The notes: generated from the letters alone by a model not told the origin. Counted from the stretch's first letter, positions 52,404 through 63,384 are shown. The stretch is DNA of 64,000 bases from Bacteroides acidifaciens (GCF_903181435.1 NZ_CAEUHO010000001.1:2728001-2792000); one strand, 5' to 3'. Made by a program: numbers and translations.

Positions 52404-53927
52404 TCACTCCCACTCTATAGTTGCAGGCGGCTTGGAACTGATATCATAGGTTACACGATTCACACCTTTCACCTTATTAATGATATCATTCGAAACTTTG
52501 CCCATAAATTCATAGGGCAAATGTGCCCAGTCGGCAGTCATGGCATCCGTAGATGTTACGGCACGCAAGGCAACCGCCCTTTCATACGTACGCTCATCGC
52601 CCATTACACCGACAGACTGCACCGGCAACAGAATAACTCCCGCCTGCCAAACTTTATCATACAGTCCCCAATCACGCAATCCCTGGATGAAGATATCATC
52701 AGCATCTTGCAAGATACGCACTTTTTCCGGGGTAATATCTCCTAAAATGCGCACAGCCAAGCCCGGTCCCGGGAACGGATGACGGGTAATCAGATGTTCC
52801 GGCATACCCAATTCACGACCTACACGGCGAACTTCATCCTTGAACAACAACCGAAGCGGTTCACACAATTTCAAATTCATCTTTTCAGGAAGACCGCCTA
52901 CATTGTGGTGACTCTTAATCACCGTACCTGTAATAGACAATGATTCGATGCAATCCGGATAGATAGTACCCTGAGCCAGCCATTTCACATCTTTTATTTT
53001 GTGAGCTTCCACATCGAATACATCGATAAAGCCCTTACCTATAATCTTACGCTTGCTTTCCGGTTCGGCTACACCAGCCAATTCGGAGAAGAACTTCTCG
53101 CTGGCATCTACGCCAATCACATTCAGACCGAGACATTCGTAATCTGCCATCACATTCTTAAACTCGTTCTTACGCAGCATACCATGATCTACAAAGATAC
53201 AAGTCAGATTTTTGCCGATAGCCTTGTTCAACAACACGGCAGCAACGGAAGAATCGACACCACCGCTCAAGCCAAGAACTACTTTATCATCACCCAACTG
53301 AGCTTTCAATTCGGCAACAGTACTTTCAATGAAGGAAGCAGGCGACCAGTCCTGTTTGCAACCGCAAACATCTACCACAAAGTTCTTCAATATCTGTGTG
53401 CCATCTTCACTATGAAATACTTCCGGATGAAATTGTACGCCCCACACGTTTTCACCTTCTATCTGATAAGCAGCAATCTCTACTTTATCCGTCGAAGCGA
53501 TTTTCTTAAAATTATCCGGGATAGCTGTAATTGTATCACCGTGGCTCATCCACACCTGCGAGCCGTCACGAACTCCCTTGAACAACACATTATCCTTGCA
53601 GAAAGAAGCCAAATGAGCACGTCCATATTCGCGTGTACCGGCTGGCTCCACTTTTCCACCATTGGTGTACGACATAAACTGAGCACCATAGCAGATACCC
53701 AATATCGGATATTTACCGCGAATCTCACTCAAATCAACTTTAAAAGCATCTTTGTCATAAACAGAAAAAGGGCTTCCCGAAAGGATCACCCCTTTAATTG
53801 TAGTATCTTCTTTAGGAAATTTGTTATAAGGAACAATTTCGCAATACGTATCCAATTCGCGGACACGACGACCTATAAGTTGCGTTGTCTGCGAACCGAA
53901 ATCAAGAATTATTATTTTTTCCTGCAT
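52404..53927 (-). CDS. guaA: GMP synthase (glutamine-hydrolysing)
   Basis: A 507-residue enzyme turning XMP into GMP. The class I glutamine amidotransferase domain has the nucleophile Cys79 in LGICYGAQF and its His/Glu pair in [11 protein letters not shown]; the ATP-pyrophosphatase domain has [13 protein letters not shown] near 215; the C-terminal dimerisation domain ends with [10 protein letters not shown]. Length is normal. It follows mscL on the same strand, with 129 bp and a -7 box between. Confidence 0.97.
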   Translation of the reverse strand: MQEKIIILDFGSQTTQLIGRRVRELDTYCEIVPYNKFPKEDTTIKGVILSGSPFSVYDKDAFKVDLSEIRGKYPILGICYGAQFMSYTNGGKVEPAGTREYGRAHLASFCKDNVLFKGVRDGSQVWMSHGDTITAIPDNFKKIASTDKVEIAAYQIEGENVWGVQFHPEVFHSEDGTQILKNFVVDVCGCKQDWSPASFIESTVAELKAQLGDDKVVLGLSGGVDSSVAAVLLNKAIGKNLTCIFVDHGMLRKNEFKNVMADYECLGLNVIGVDASEKFFSELAGVAEPESKRKIIGKGFIDVFDVEAHKIKDVKWLAQGTIYPDCIESLSITGTVIKSHHNVGGLPEKMNLKLCEPLRLLFKDEVRRVGRELGMPEHLITRHPFPGPGLAVRILGDITPEKVRILQDADDIFIQGLRDWGLYDKVWQAGVILLPVQSVGVMGDERTYERAVALRAVTSTDAMTADWAHLPYEFMGKVSNDIINKVKGVNRVTYDISSKPPATIEWE

Positions 53928-53959
53928 ATCAATGTATGGGTTTTGAATAAAATGGTCTG

Positions 53960-53967
53960 CAAAAGTA
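53960..53967 (-). promoter_or_regulatory. -7 box upstream of guaA
   Basis: TACTTTTG on the minus strand, 33 bp before the guaA start. No -33 element at the right distance. Confidence 0.45.
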
Positions 53968-54056
53968 GAAAAAAGTACGCAATCTATATAATAATGAAGA
54001 AAAAAAATAAAGGAGATTCACAAGATAATACTTGAAATCTCCCTGTTTTAATCAAC

Positions 54057-54503
54057 TCAAATCTTCTTTTCTTTCAGCAAATCGCGAATCTCCGTCAACA
54101 GCACTTCTTCTTTTGTAGGTGCAGGAGGAGCAGGCGGCACAGCTGCAGCTTCTTCTTTTTTCTTCGTTGTCAGCTTCGTTATCAAACGTATAAATAAAAA
54201 TATAGAAAAAGCAATAATCAGAAAATCAAACGTAGCCTGCAGAAACTGACCGTAATCCAAAGATACCGCCGGCGCAATCTCCTTACCATCGGCTCCTACC
54301 TCAGCCGCTTTCATTACCCATTTCAAATCCGTAAAGTTCACACCACCAACCAATAGACCGATTGGAGGCATGATTACGTTAGCCACCAATGATGATACGA
54401 TTTTTCCAAACGCACCACCAATAACTACACCGACAGCCATGTCGATAACGTTGCCTTTCATTGCAAACGCCTTAAAGTCCTGTAAAAATGTACTCTTTCC
54501 CAT
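54057..54503 (-). CDS. mscL: Large-conductance mechanosensitive channel
   Basis: A 148-residue membrane protein of the MscL family: cytoplasmic start ([20 protein letters not shown]), first segment with [19 protein letters not shown], the [10 protein letters not shown] gate-proximal block, a periplasmic loop and a second segment, then a C-terminal helix ([16 protein letters not shown]) reached through an Ala/Pro-rich linker. It opens under membrane tension to release solutes. ATG 54503 is used; a TTG three codons upstream is in frame. It is divergent from gapdh. Confidence 0.96.
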   Translation of the reverse strand: MGKSTFLQDFKAFAMKGNVIDMAVGVVIGGAFGKIVSSLVANVIMPPIGLLVGGVNFTDLKWVMKAAEVGADGKEIAPAVSLDYGQFLQATFDFLIIAFSIFLFIRLITKLTTKKKEEAAAVPPAPPAPTKEEVLLTEIRDLLKEKKI

Positions 54504-54554
54504 CTTTTTCAATATTTAATGTGAATTTAATGCGCGAATATAAAAACATTTTTG

Positions 54555-55655
<1,101 letters not shown>

Positions 55656-55675
55656 TTAGAAGATTAACATATAAG

Positions 55676-55707
55676 AAACCGCTGCGGGTAACCGTAGCGG
55701 TTTTTTT
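55676..55707 (+). terminator. Intrinsic terminator of gapdh
   Basis: AAACCGCTGCGG (55676-55687) pairs with CCGTAGCGGTTT (55692-55703, one G-U) around GTAA, then a run of T residues. Confidence 0.93.
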
Positions 55708-55769
55708 GTATTCATTTTATATATTGTTAAAAAGCAAGCGGTTATCCGTTGAATCAGCCACAATTTTAG

Positions 55770-55777
55770 TAGATTTG
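55770..55777 (+). promoter_or_regulatory. -7 box immediately before the M3 peptidase gene
   Basis: TAGATTTG ends only 7 bp before ATG 55785; GTTG at 55748-55751 is a weak -33 with 18-nt spacing. If used, the transcript would begin at or within a few bases of the start codon. Confidence 0.5.
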
Positions 55778-55784
55778 CGTCTCT

Positions 55785-57884
55785 ATGGAGAGATTATTAA
55801 TAACATTGATACTTGTTTGCACCATGAACAATATAACAAATGCCCAGAATCCGTTCTTCGGGCAATATCAGACGCCACACGGAACCGTGCCTTTTGACCG
55901 GATAAAAACTGAACACTATGAACCTGCCATCCTTGAAGGAATCAAGCAGCAAAATGCAGAAATAGATGCCATCATACAGAATCCGGAAAAAGCGACTTTC
56001 AGTAATACGATAGAGGCTTTCGAAACATCGGGAGACTTGTTGGACAGAGTAGTAGCCGTTTTCGGGAATATGCTTAGCGCAGAAACGAATGACGACTTGC
56101 AGGAACTGGCTCAGAAAATCATGCCACTGCTCAGTGAGCACAGTAACAATATCACGCTGAACGAAAAACTTTTCGCACGCGTAAAAGAGGTGTATAACCA
56201 AAAAGAAAATCTACAGCTTACGCAGGAGCAAAACAAGCTACTGGAAAATGCATATAACAGTTTCGTTCGCCACGGTGCCAACCTGGAAGGCGAAGCACGT
56301 GAGGAATACCGCCGGCTGACTACCGAATTGAGCAAACTGACGCTTGATTTCAGCGAAAATAGCCTGAAAGAAACGAACCGTTACCAAATGCTACTGACGA
56401 AAAAGGAAAGTCTCGCCGGATTGCCCGACATCATCGTAGAAGCCGCTGCCGAAACAGCAAAAAGCGAAGATAAGGAAGGATGGGCGTTCACGCTTCATGC
56501 ACCAAGCTATGTTCCTTTTATGACGTATGCGGATAACCGCGATTTACGTCAGAGATTGTATATGGCATATAATACAAAATGTACGCACGATAACGAATTC
56601 AACAATATCGAAATCGTGAAGAAAATAGCCAATACACGCATGAAGATAGCCCAATTGCTGGGATACAAAGATTATGCGGAATATATGCTCGTAAAGCGAA
56701 TGGCTGAAAACAGCGAATCTGTATATAAACTACTCAACCAGCTACTGGAAGCATACACTCCCACCGCACAGCAAGAATACAAAGAAGTGCAGGAACTGGC
56801 CCGCCAGGAACAAGGAGACGACTTTGTTGTAATGCCTTGGGACTGGAGCTATTATTCAAATAAGCTGAAAGATAAGAAATTCAATATCAACGAGGAGATG
56901 CTCCGCCCCTACTTCGAACTTGAACAGGTAAAAAAAGGGGTGTTCGGACTGGCAGAAAAACTATATGGAATCACGTTCCGGAAGAATACGGAAATTCCTG
57001 TCTACCATAAAGATGTGGAAGCATTCGAAGTGTTCGATAAAGACGGAAAGTTCCTTGCTGTCCTATACACAGACTTTCACCCCCGCCCTGGAAAACGCTC
57101 CGGAGCTTGGATGACAAGTTATAAAGATCAGTGGATAGATCAACAGACCGGCGAGAACAGCCGCCCGCACGTATCTGTCGTGATGAACTTCACCAAGCCA
57201 ACCGAAAACAAGCCTGCCCTATTGACATTCAATGAAGTGGAAACATTTCTGCATGAATTCGGACACAGCCTGCACGGTATGTTTGCCAACTCTACTTATA
57301 AGAGCTTAAGCGGCACAAATGTATATTGGGACTTTGTAGAACTTCCTTCACAGATTATGGAGAATTTCGCCATAGAGAAGGACTTCCTGAATACTTTTGC
57401 CCGCCATTATCAGACTGGGGAAATCTTGCCGGATGAATTAATCAAACGCTTGGTGGACGCTTCGAATTTCAATATTGCATATGCCTGCCTGAGACAGTTA
57501 AGTTTCGGACTACTTGATATGGCATGGTACACTCGTACTACCCCTTTTGAGGGAGATGTGAAAGCCTATGAACAGGAAGCCTGGAAGAAAACGCAGATAT
57601 TGCCGATAGTGCAGGAAGCCTGCATGAGTACACAATTCTCGCATATCTTTGCCGGTGGATATGCTGCAGGATATTACAGTTATAAATGGGCGGAAGTACT
57701 AGATGCCGATGCATTCTCATTATTCAAGCAAAAAGGAATATTCAATCAGGAAGTTGCAGATTCGTTCCGCAACAATATCTTGTCAAAAGGAGGAACGGAA
57801 CATCCTATGACGCTTTACAAACGCTTCCGCGGACAGGAACCGAGTATTGATGCCTTGTTAATCAGAAACGGAATTAAGAAATAA
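55785..57884 (+). CDS. M3 family metallopeptidase (peptidyl-dipeptidase Dcp-like), exported
   Basis: A 699-residue enzyme. A signal peptide (MERLLITLILVCTMNNITNA) is followed by the largely helical M3 fold, with the zinc site HEFGH at about residues 490-494 in TFLHEFGHSLHGMFA and the third ligand Glu about 28 residues later in WDFVELPSQIMENF. Dcp-type enzymes cut dipeptides from peptide C-termini. The start sits only 7 bp behind a -7 box; if the mRNA starts later, ATG 55824 (MNNITNAQ) would give a protein without a signal. The next gene starts 16 bp downstream. Confidence 0.93.
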   Translation: MERLLITLILVCTMNNITNAQNPFFGQYQTPHGTVPFDRIKTEHYEPAILEGIKQQNAEIDAIIQNPEKATFSNTIEAFETSGDLLDRVVAVFGNMLSAETNDDLQELAQKIMPLLSEHSNNITLNEKLFARVKEVYNQKENLQLTQEQNKLLENAYNSFVRHGANLEGEAREEYRRLTTELSKLTLDFSENSLKETNRYQMLLTKKESLAGLPDIIVEAAAETAKSEDKEGWAFTLHAPSYVPFMTYADNRDLRQRLYMAYNTKCTHDNEFNNIEIVKKIANTRMKIAQLLGYKDYAEYMLVKRMAENSESVYKLLNQLLEAYTPTAQQEYKEVQELARQEQGDDFVVMPWDWSYYSNKLKDKKFNINEEMLRPYFELEQVKKGVFGLAEKLYGITFRKNTEIPVYHKDVEAFEVFDKDGKFLAVLYTDFHPRPGKRSGAWMTSYKDQWIDQQTGENSRPHVSVVMNFTKPTENKPALLTFNEVETFLHEFGHSLHGMFANSTYKSLSGTNVYWDFVELPSQIMENFAIEKDFLNTFARHYQTGEILPDELIKRLVDASNFNIAYACLRQLSFGLLDMAWYTRTTPFEGDVKAYEQEAWKKTQILPIVQEACMSTQFSHIFAGGYAAGYYSYKWAEVLDADAFSLFKQKGIFNQEVADSFRNNILSKGGTEHPMTLYKRFRGQEPSIDALLIRNGIKK

Positions 57885-57900
57885 GTAATAGGTATTAAGT

Positions 57901-58407
57901 ATGAAGAAGAACATATGCAGAATTATAGGATTGCTGTTATTGCTTCCTTTATTTTCCGGATGTAATGATACAGATGATGTAGCCGCTATCTTCACGGGAA
58001 AAACGTGGAAATTAAACTATATCACAGTGGATGGTGGCCATGAAATGTTTGATTTTTGGGGAGATAAGTTGAAAGAAGAAGCGAGCATTAAAGAACTTAA
58101 TCAAAATGGAACATATAATATTGTATTTGAAGGTATAGCTGAAGGAGATGCCATTAATGGAAAAATAAGAGGAACTGTTATCAAATCCTTTGCCCTTGAG
58201 GGAAGCTGGAGCGCAAATGGAAAAAATAACAATTTCAATGCTAGTGTCACCGGAAACGATGGTGGAGACAGGCTCGCCTACAATTTTCTGGAAGGGCTCA
58301 ACAATGCGATATCTTATGAAGGAGACAACAAAAATTTATATCTTTTATATAAACCCAAAGATAGCAAACAAACTTTCCGCATGGTTTTTCGTGTAGTAAA
58401 CAACTAA
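57901..58407 (+). CDS. Small lipoprotein, DUF4847-like
   Basis: A 168-residue lipoprotein with signal MKKNICRIIGLLLLLPLFSG and lipobox Cys21, then TGKTWKLNYITVDGG and a beta-rich body with a lipocalin-like look (FEGIAEGDAINGKIRGTVIK, TFRMVFRVV). I think it belongs with the Bacteroidetes DUF4847 group, moderate certainty, and no function is known. The base composition is A/T-richer than its neighbours. It lies between the M3 peptidase and the dCMP deaminase with gaps of 16 and 12 bp, so it is part of that run. Confidence 0.78.
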   Translation: MKKNICRIIGLLLLLPLFSGCNDTDDVAAIFTGKTWKLNYITVDGGHEMFDFWGDKLKEEASIKELNQNGTYNIVFEGIAEGDAINGKIRGTVIKSFALEGSWSANGKNNNFNASVTGNDGGDRLAYNFLEGLNNAISYEGDNKNLYLLYKPKDSKQTFRMVFRVVNN

Positions 58408-58419
58408 TAGCAAAACGAC

Positions 58420-58869
58420 ATGGACTCAGAAAAGAAACAATTAGAACTTGACAAACGTTATATACGCATGGCTAGCATATGGGCTGAAAATTCCTATTGC
58501 GAGCGCCGTAAAGTAGGTGCATTAATCGTTAAGGATAAAATGATTATCTCCGACGGATATAACGGAACACCTTCCGGCTTCGAGAACGTATGCGAGGATG
58601 AAAACAACTTGACAAAACCATACGTCCTACACGCAGAAGCGAACGCCATTACAAAAATAGCATGTTCAAATAACAGTAGCGACGGCGCCACGATGTATGT
58701 CACGGCCTCCCCCTGCATCGAATGTGCAAAGTTAATCATACAGGCAGGAATCAAACGGGTAGTTTACTCCGAACATTACCGCCTGGAAGATGGAATAGAG
58801 TTATTAAAACGGGCAGGTATTGAAGTCATCTATACGGAACCGGATGAAAATTCTGCCTCGAACAAATAA
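58420..58869 (+). CDS. Deoxycytidylate (dCMP) deaminase family protein
   Basis: A 149-residue zinc deaminase. The catalytic HAE motif (His71, Glu73 in LHAEANAITKIA) and the two zinc Cys residues (Cys99, Cys102 in TASPCIECAKLII) are present, and GYNGTPSGFENVCED is the dCMP-type N-terminal block, also seen in ComEB. It would turn dCMP into dUMP for thymidylate synthesis. Twelve bp after the small lipoprotein gene. Confidence 0.94.
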   Translation: MDSEKKQLELDKRYIRMASIWAENSYCERRKVGALIVKDKMIISDGYNGTPSGFENVCEDENNLTKPYVLHAEANAITKIACSNNSSDGATMYVTASPCIECAKLIIQAGIKRVVYSEHYRLEDGIELLKRAGIEVIYTEPDENSASNK

Positions 58870-58899
58870 TAAAACGAACGTTTTAAAAAAGGAATAGAC

Positions 58900-60651
58900 A
58901 TGAGTACAAAAAACTCTTCACGTTTCACACCTGTCATCATAGCAGTCAGCGTGGTAATCGGGATTCTTATCGGTACATTTTATGCCAAGCATTTCGCCGG
59001 CAACCGCCTGGGCATCATCAACGGTTCTTCCAACAAGCTGAATGCGTTGCTCCGAATTGTAGATGACCAGTACGTAGACACTGTTAACATGACCGATCTC
59101 GTAGAAAAGGCGATGCCGCAAATACTAGCTGAACTTGATCCGCATTCAACTTATATCCCGGCACAGAATCTCGAAGAAGTCAACTCCGAACTGGAAGGCA
59201 GCTTTAGCGGAATCGGAATCCAATTTACCATACAAAATGACACGATTCATGTGAATGCAGTCATTCAAGGCGGTCCTTCCGAAAAAGTAGGACTGATGGC
59301 GGGCGACCGTATCGTCATGGTAGACGACAGTCTGTTCGTCGGCAAAAAAGTGACCAACGAGCGAGCAATGCGCACCCTCAAAGGCCCCAAAGGTTCAGAA
59401 GTGAAACTGGGAATCAAACGTATGGGAGAAAAAGATTTGTTGAATTTCAGCATCACCCGCGGAGATATTCCTCAAAACACGGTAGATGCAGCCTATATGG
59501 TGAACGATGATATCGGCTACGTAAAAGTCAGCAAATTCGGTCGTACCACTCATGTAGAACTGCTCAACGCACTGGCACAACTCAACCATAAGAAGTGCAA
59601 AGGGCTGATTATCGACCTGCGCGGCAACACCGGCGGATATATGGAAGCCGCTATCCGCATGGTCAATGAATTCCTGCCCGAAGGCAAACTGATTGTATAT
59701 ACCCAAGGTCGTAAATACCCGCGTGCGGAAGAATTTGCCAACGGCACAGGCAGTTGCCAGAAGATGCCGCTCGTTGTATTGATTGACGAAGGTTCTGCTT
59801 CCGCCAGTGAAATCTTCACCGGAGCTATCCAGGATAACGACCGAGGTACGGTAGTAGGACGCCGCTCTTTTGGCAAGGGACTCGTCCAACAGCCTATTGA
59901 CTTCAGCGACGGCTCGGCTATCCGCCTGACGATTGCCCGCTACTACACTCCGTCCGGACGTTGCATCCAGCGTCCTTACGAAAGTGGCAAAGACCGTAAT
60001 TACGAACTGGACTTATACAACCGCTACGAACACGGAGAGTTCTTCTCACGCGACAGTATCAAGCAAAACGAGAAAGAACGCTATAACACTAGTCTGGGAC
60101 GTACTGTATATGGCGGTGGCGGTATCATGCCCGACATATTCGTACCGCAAGATACGACAGGCGTCACTTCCTATCTTTCTACAGTCATCAACCGTGGACT
60201 GACCATTCAGTTTACATTCCAATACACGGACAATAACCGGAAGAAACTCAGTCAATACGAAACCGAAGAAGAGTTGCTGAACTATCTCCGTCACCAAGGC
60301 TTGGTTGAACAGTTCGTCCGTTTCGCAGACAGCAAGGGAGTGAAAAGAAGAAATATTCTAATCCAGAAATCTTATAAGCTGCTGGAAAAGAATATCTATG
60401 GCAATATCATCTACAATATGTTAGGACTGGAAGCCTATCTCCAATACTTCAACAAAACAGATGCTACGGTCAATAAAGGTATCGAAATACTCAAAAAAGG
60501 AGAAGCCTTCCCTAAAGCTCCGATAGCAGTTGAAGAGGAAGAAGTGACAAAGGACAAAAAAGATGGAAAGAAAAAAAGAACTGCGCAAGCATATCGCATC
60601 ACTGAAGACCCGTCACGCAGATTCAGCTATGCGGCAGTTGCAATCAGCTAA
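58900..60651 (+). CDS. S41 family C-terminal processing peptidase (CtpA-like)
   Basis: A 583-residue exported protease with an N-terminal signal anchor (about 10-30). A PDZ domain lies at about 100-185 (GSFSGIGIQFTIQ, GLMAGDRIVMVD) and the Ser/Lys catalytic dyad in GSASASEIFTGA (Ser near 300) and RSFGKGLVQQ (Lys near 326). It trims C-termini of envelope proteins or digests damaged ones. The last 30 or so codons, with a Lys-rich stretch, overlap the next gene by 89 bp in another frame, an unusually long overlap for two conserved genes. Confidence 0.94.
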   Translation: MSTKNSSRFTPVIIAVSVVIGILIGTFYAKHFAGNRLGIINGSSNKLNALLRIVDDQYVDTVNMTDLVEKAMPQILAELDPHSTYIPAQNLEEVNSELEGSFSGIGIQFTIQNDTIHVNAVIQGGPSEKVGLMAGDRIVMVDDSLFVGKKVTNERAMRTLKGPKGSEVKLGIKRMGEKDLLNFSITRGDIPQNTVDAAYMVNDDIGYVKVSKFGRTTHVELLNALAQLNHKKCKGLIIDLRGNTGGYMEAAIRMVNEFLPEGKLIVYTQGRKYPRAEEFANGTGSCQKMPLVVLIDEGSASASEIFTGAIQDNDRGTVVGRRSFGKGLVQQPIDFSDGSAIRLTIARYYTPSGRCIQRPYESGKDRNYELDLYNRYEHGEFFSRDSIKQNEKERYNTSLGRTVYGGGGIMPDIFVPQDTTGVTSYLSTVINRGLTIQFTFQYTDNNRKKLSQYETEEELLNYLRHQGLVEQFVRFADSKGVKRRNILIQKSYKLLEKNIYGNIIYNMLGLEAYLQYFNKTDATVNKGIEILKKGEAFPKAPIAVEEEEVTKDKKDGKKKRTAQAYRITEDPSRRFSYAAVAIS

Positions 60652-61153
60652 AGTACTTGCCACCCTCGAAGCCCACCCGGCTTTCAGGGCGGCAAATACT
60701 ATATTACTTTATCATTCGCTGAAAGACGAAGTAGACACACACGCGTTTATCCGGAAATGGAGCGACAAGAAACGGGTTCTGCTCCCGGTAGTTGTAGGCA
60801 ACGACCTGGAATTACGTATATACAGCGGTCCCGAAGATATGGCAACCGGCAGCTATGGTATAGAAGAACCGACCGGTGAACTCTTCATAGACTATGCCGC
60901 CATAGACTTCATCGCCGTTCCCGGAGTCGCTTTTGATACCAAAGGTAACCGGTTGGGACGAGGAAAAGGATATTACGACCGATTGCTGCCACGTATTCCG
61001 TCTGCCTTCAAAGCCGGCATTTGTTTTCCATTTCAATTAGTAGAAGAAGTTCCTGCGGAATCATACGATATCCGTATGGATATAATTATAACAAGCAATG
61101 AAGACGAATTATCACACCCATACCACCCGCTGCCATCATGCGACAGGGAGTGA
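60563..61153 (+). CDS. 5-formyltetrahydrofolate cyclo-ligase
   Basis: A 196-residue enzyme that returns 5-formyl-THF to 5,10-methenyl-THF using ATP. It has the N-terminal KKELRKHIASLK helix with the ATP-contact Lys/Arg, ANTILLYHSLKDEVDTH, and the LGRGKGYYDRLL nucleotide motif near the end. The conserved N-terminal helix means the start must be at or near 60563, so the 89-bp overlap with the S41 gene is real; its own 3' end overlaps the PHP gene by 56 bp. Confidence 0.94.
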   Translation: MERKKELRKHIASLKTRHADSAMRQLQSAKVLATLEAHPAFRAANTILLYHSLKDEVDTHAFIRKWSDKKRVLLPVVVGNDLELRIYSGPEDMATGSYGIEEPTGELFIDYAAIDFIAVPGVAFDTKGNRLGRGKGYYDRLLPRIPSAFKAGICFPFQLVEEVPAESYDIRMDIIITSNEDELSHPYHPLPSCDRE

Positions 61154-61892
61154 CGAAGAATTTGTTTTAAGTGCCATCAAAGGCGGTTATCAAGAACTGG
61201 GATTCTCTGACCATACCCCATGGAAATATCACATCGATTATATTTCCGATATCCGCATGACTCCCGAAGAGCTACCGGAATATGTTGAAAGCATTCGCGC
61301 GTTACAGGAAAAGTACAAAGACCAAATCAGTTTGAAAATAGGACTGGAATGTGAATACTTCCCTGACTACATCGGCTGGCTGAAAGAAGTCATCAAGGAG
61401 TATCGGTTGGATTACATCATTTTCGGAAATCACCATTTCCATACGGACGAAAAATACCTTTACTTCGGCAGAAATACCAACACTGTAGAAATGCTGGAAC
61501 TTTATGAAAAAAGCGCTATCGAAGGAATGGAAAGCGGACTGTTTGCCTACTTTGCACATCCGGACTTGTTTATGCGTTCCTATCCCCAGTTTGACCAGTA
61601 CTGCGAGCTAATCAGCAGAAATATTTGCCGGACAGCCGCACGTCTCAACTTACCTTTGGAATACAATATTAATAACAGGATGGTATGCAACGAAAAAGGT
61701 GAAGTATCCGGTTATCCCTGTCCTGAATTCTGGCAAATAGCAGTCCAAGAGAGATGTACCGCCATTTTCGGAATGGATGCTCACGACAATCGTCATCTTG
61801 AGAACATCAAGGAATACGACATTGCCATGAAAGAGCTGAAACAACTGGGAATAAAGACAATAGACAGGATACCTTTCCTCAACGGAAAATGA
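61098..61892 (+). CDS. PHP-domain histidinol-phosphatase (HisK-type)
   Basis: A 264-residue metal-dependent phosphatase. PHP metal ligands appear in MKTNYHTHTTRCHHA, ELGFSDHTPW, IGLECEYFPDY, IFGNHHF, YFAHPDLFM and FGMDAHDNRH, in the usual order. It probably hydrolyses histidinol phosphate, although PHP family members vary. The true start must include HTH at residues 6-8, so it overlaps the cyclo-ligase gene by 56 bp. Its end overlaps the converging DUF721 gene by 14 bp. Confidence 0.92.
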   Translation: MKTNYHTHTTRCHHATGSDEEFVLSAIKGGYQELGFSDHTPWKYHIDYISDIRMTPEELPEYVESIRALQEKYKDQISLKIGLECEYFPDYIGWLKEVIKEYRLDYIIFGNHHFHTDEKYLYFGRNTNTVEMLELYEKSAIEGMESGLFAYFAHPDLFMRSYPQFDQYCELISRNICRTAARLNLPLEYNINNRMVCNEKGEVSGYPCPEFWQIAVQERCTAIFGMDAHDNRHLENIKEYDIAMKELKQLGIKTIDRIPFLNGK

Positions 61893-62166
61893 TATTTGTA
61901 ATAACCGTGGCCCCTACTTTCTCATTGAGTGCGCGTATCAGCATTTCGCGCCCCATCAGTAGTTCCTGACGAAGGGCGGCAGAAGTAAGATGTACATACA
62001 AAGTCTGGTTACGAATATAAAGGTTGCTGGTATAGGTTGCCGCAGGTCCCAGGATTTTGGGCCAGGCATCCAGCAATCTTTGCTCGTTCAGCGGAGACTC
62101 CAGACTCTCCTGACGAAGAAACTGCTGAATCAGTTTTCCTATTTGTTCGGCATCATTGCGTTTCAT
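61879..62166 (-). CDS. DUF721 (DciA-like) protein
   Basis: A 95-residue protein of the DUF721 type: basic N-terminal helix region and the block LLDAWPKILGPAATYTSNLY, then LTSAALRQELLMGREMLI. DciA proteins help load the replicative helicase in bacteria without DnaC, and they often stand next to recF. Here the start codon overlaps the recF stop by one base, which supports translational coupling and a replication role. Confidence 0.9.
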   Translation of the reverse strand: MKRNDAEQIGKLIQQFLRQESLESPLNEQRLLDAWPKILGPAATYTSNLYIRNQTLYVHLTSAALRQELLMGREMLIRALNEKVGATVITNIIFR

Positions 62167-63272
62167 TATTCAGCCTCCATTTCGTGAATGACACCTTCCG
62201 CCACACGGAAAATCTTATAATCACTGCCTACTTTATGCAAAATGCTGTCCAAATGTCCCCGGTTCGTATCCGTTATAAATATCTGCCCGAAGTTATCACC
62301 CGCTACCAATTTGACAATCTGTTCCACACGGGACGCATCCAGTTTATCAAAGATATCATCCAATAATAATAAAGGAACAGTTCTTCCGGTACGTTTCAAG
62401 AAATCGAATTGAGCCAGTTTCAATGCTACCAGATACGTTTTATTCTGTCCCTGCGACCCCTCTTTCTTAATCGGGAACTCGCCCAACAGCATATTCAACT
62501 CATCCTTATGAATCCCGCGCAAGGAGAATCCCATAATCTTGTCCCGCTCCCTGCTTTGCCTCAACACTTCCAACAAAGAAGCGTCACGCGCATGAGATTC
62601 ATATGACAGCCCTACATGTTCCTTATCCTGGGAAATGAAAGAATAAAAAGACTGAAAGATAGGAATAAACTCTTTGATAAACGCTTCACGCTTCTTGAAT
62701 ACAATTTCACCGGCCTGCGCCATCATTTCTTCCCACACCAAAAACAGCTCCTCTTCGACAGGAAACTCACTTTTCAGCAAAGTATTCCGTTGTATCAGTG
62801 CTTTGTTATACCGTATAAGCGCATCCAGATACTCCTTATCATACTGCGAAATCACAACATCCATAAACCGGCGCCGTTCATCACTTCCCCCGGCAATCAA
62901 TTCGGAGTCCGCAGGCGACACCATCACCAAAGGCAGAAAACCAATGTGATCGGAAAAACGGCTATACTCCTTCTTATTGCGCTTGAACTGCTTCTTTGAA
63001 CGACGTTTCATCCCGCAATAAATCTCCTCGGGAGTCCCGTCTTCAGCTTCATAAAAACCCTGAATAACAAAGAAGTCCTGTTCGTGACGAATATTCTGGG
63101 AATCAATCGGATTGCCGGAACTTTTGCAAAAAGACAAAAAATACACCGCATCCAGCAAATTAGTCTTTCCCATCCCATTCTGCCCGAAAAAGCAATTCAG
63201 TTTGGCGGAGAATCTCAGCTCCACTTCTTCCAGATTCTTATAGTTTAATATGGATATTCGTTTCAGTATCAT
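62166..63272 (-). CDS. recF: DNA replication/repair protein RecF
   Basis: A 368-residue SMC-like ATPase: Walker A GQNGMGKTNLL (about 30-40), the signature LSxG-type region QGQNKTYLVALKLAQF, and Walker B LLLLDDIFDKLD with the D-loop. RecF loads RecA at gaps with RecO and RecR. ATG 63272 (MILKRISILN) is the family start; the frame extends upstream to 63335 but those codons run through a promoter-like box. It is first in the recF-DUF721 pair. Confidence 0.95.
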   Translation of the reverse strand: MILKRISILNYKNLEEVELRFSAKLNCFFGQNGMGKTNLLDAVYFLSFCKSSGNPIDSQNIRHEQDFFVIQGFYEAEDGTPEEIYCGMKRRSKKQFKRNKKEYSRFSDHIGFLPLVMVSPADSELIAGGSDERRRFMDVVISQYDKEYLDALIRYNKALIQRNTLLKSEFPVEEELFLVWEEMMAQAGEIVFKKREAFIKEFIPIFQSFYSFISQDKEHVGLSYESHARDASLLEVLRQSRERDKIMGFSLRGIHKDELNMLLGEFPIKKEGSQGQNKTYLVALKLAQFDFLKRTGRTVPLLLLDDIFDKLDASRVEQIVKLVAGDNFGQIFITDTNRGHLDSILHKVGSDYKIFRVAEGVIHEMEAE

Positions 63273-63294
63273 TGTGTACGCGTTAATTTGCTCA

Positions 63295-63302
63295 CAAAAG
63301 TA
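63295..63302 (-). promoter_or_regulatory. -7 box upstream of recF
   Basis: TACTTTTG on the minus strand, 22 bp before ATG 63272; no -33 partner found. Confidence 0.45.
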
Positions 63303-63376
63303 GCAAGATTTTCGTGGTTTTCGGGTGTAAAACAAAAAAAGATGGCTCTAAATTTCATTTGTAGATATAAAAAAAC

Positions 63377-63384
63377 TAATTTTG
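63377..63384 (+). promoter_or_regulatory. -7 box of the TPR protein gene
   Basis: TAATTTTG, 48 bp before ATG 63433. A TTTG at 63358-63361 is only 15 nt upstream, too close for the consensus. Confidence 0.45.

Noticed and set aside
53001..54035. Plus-strand open frame of 344 codons opposite guaA
   Set aside because: It lies wholly antisense to the conserved guaA and its leader, has no family signature, and its amino-acid use is that of a shadow frame.
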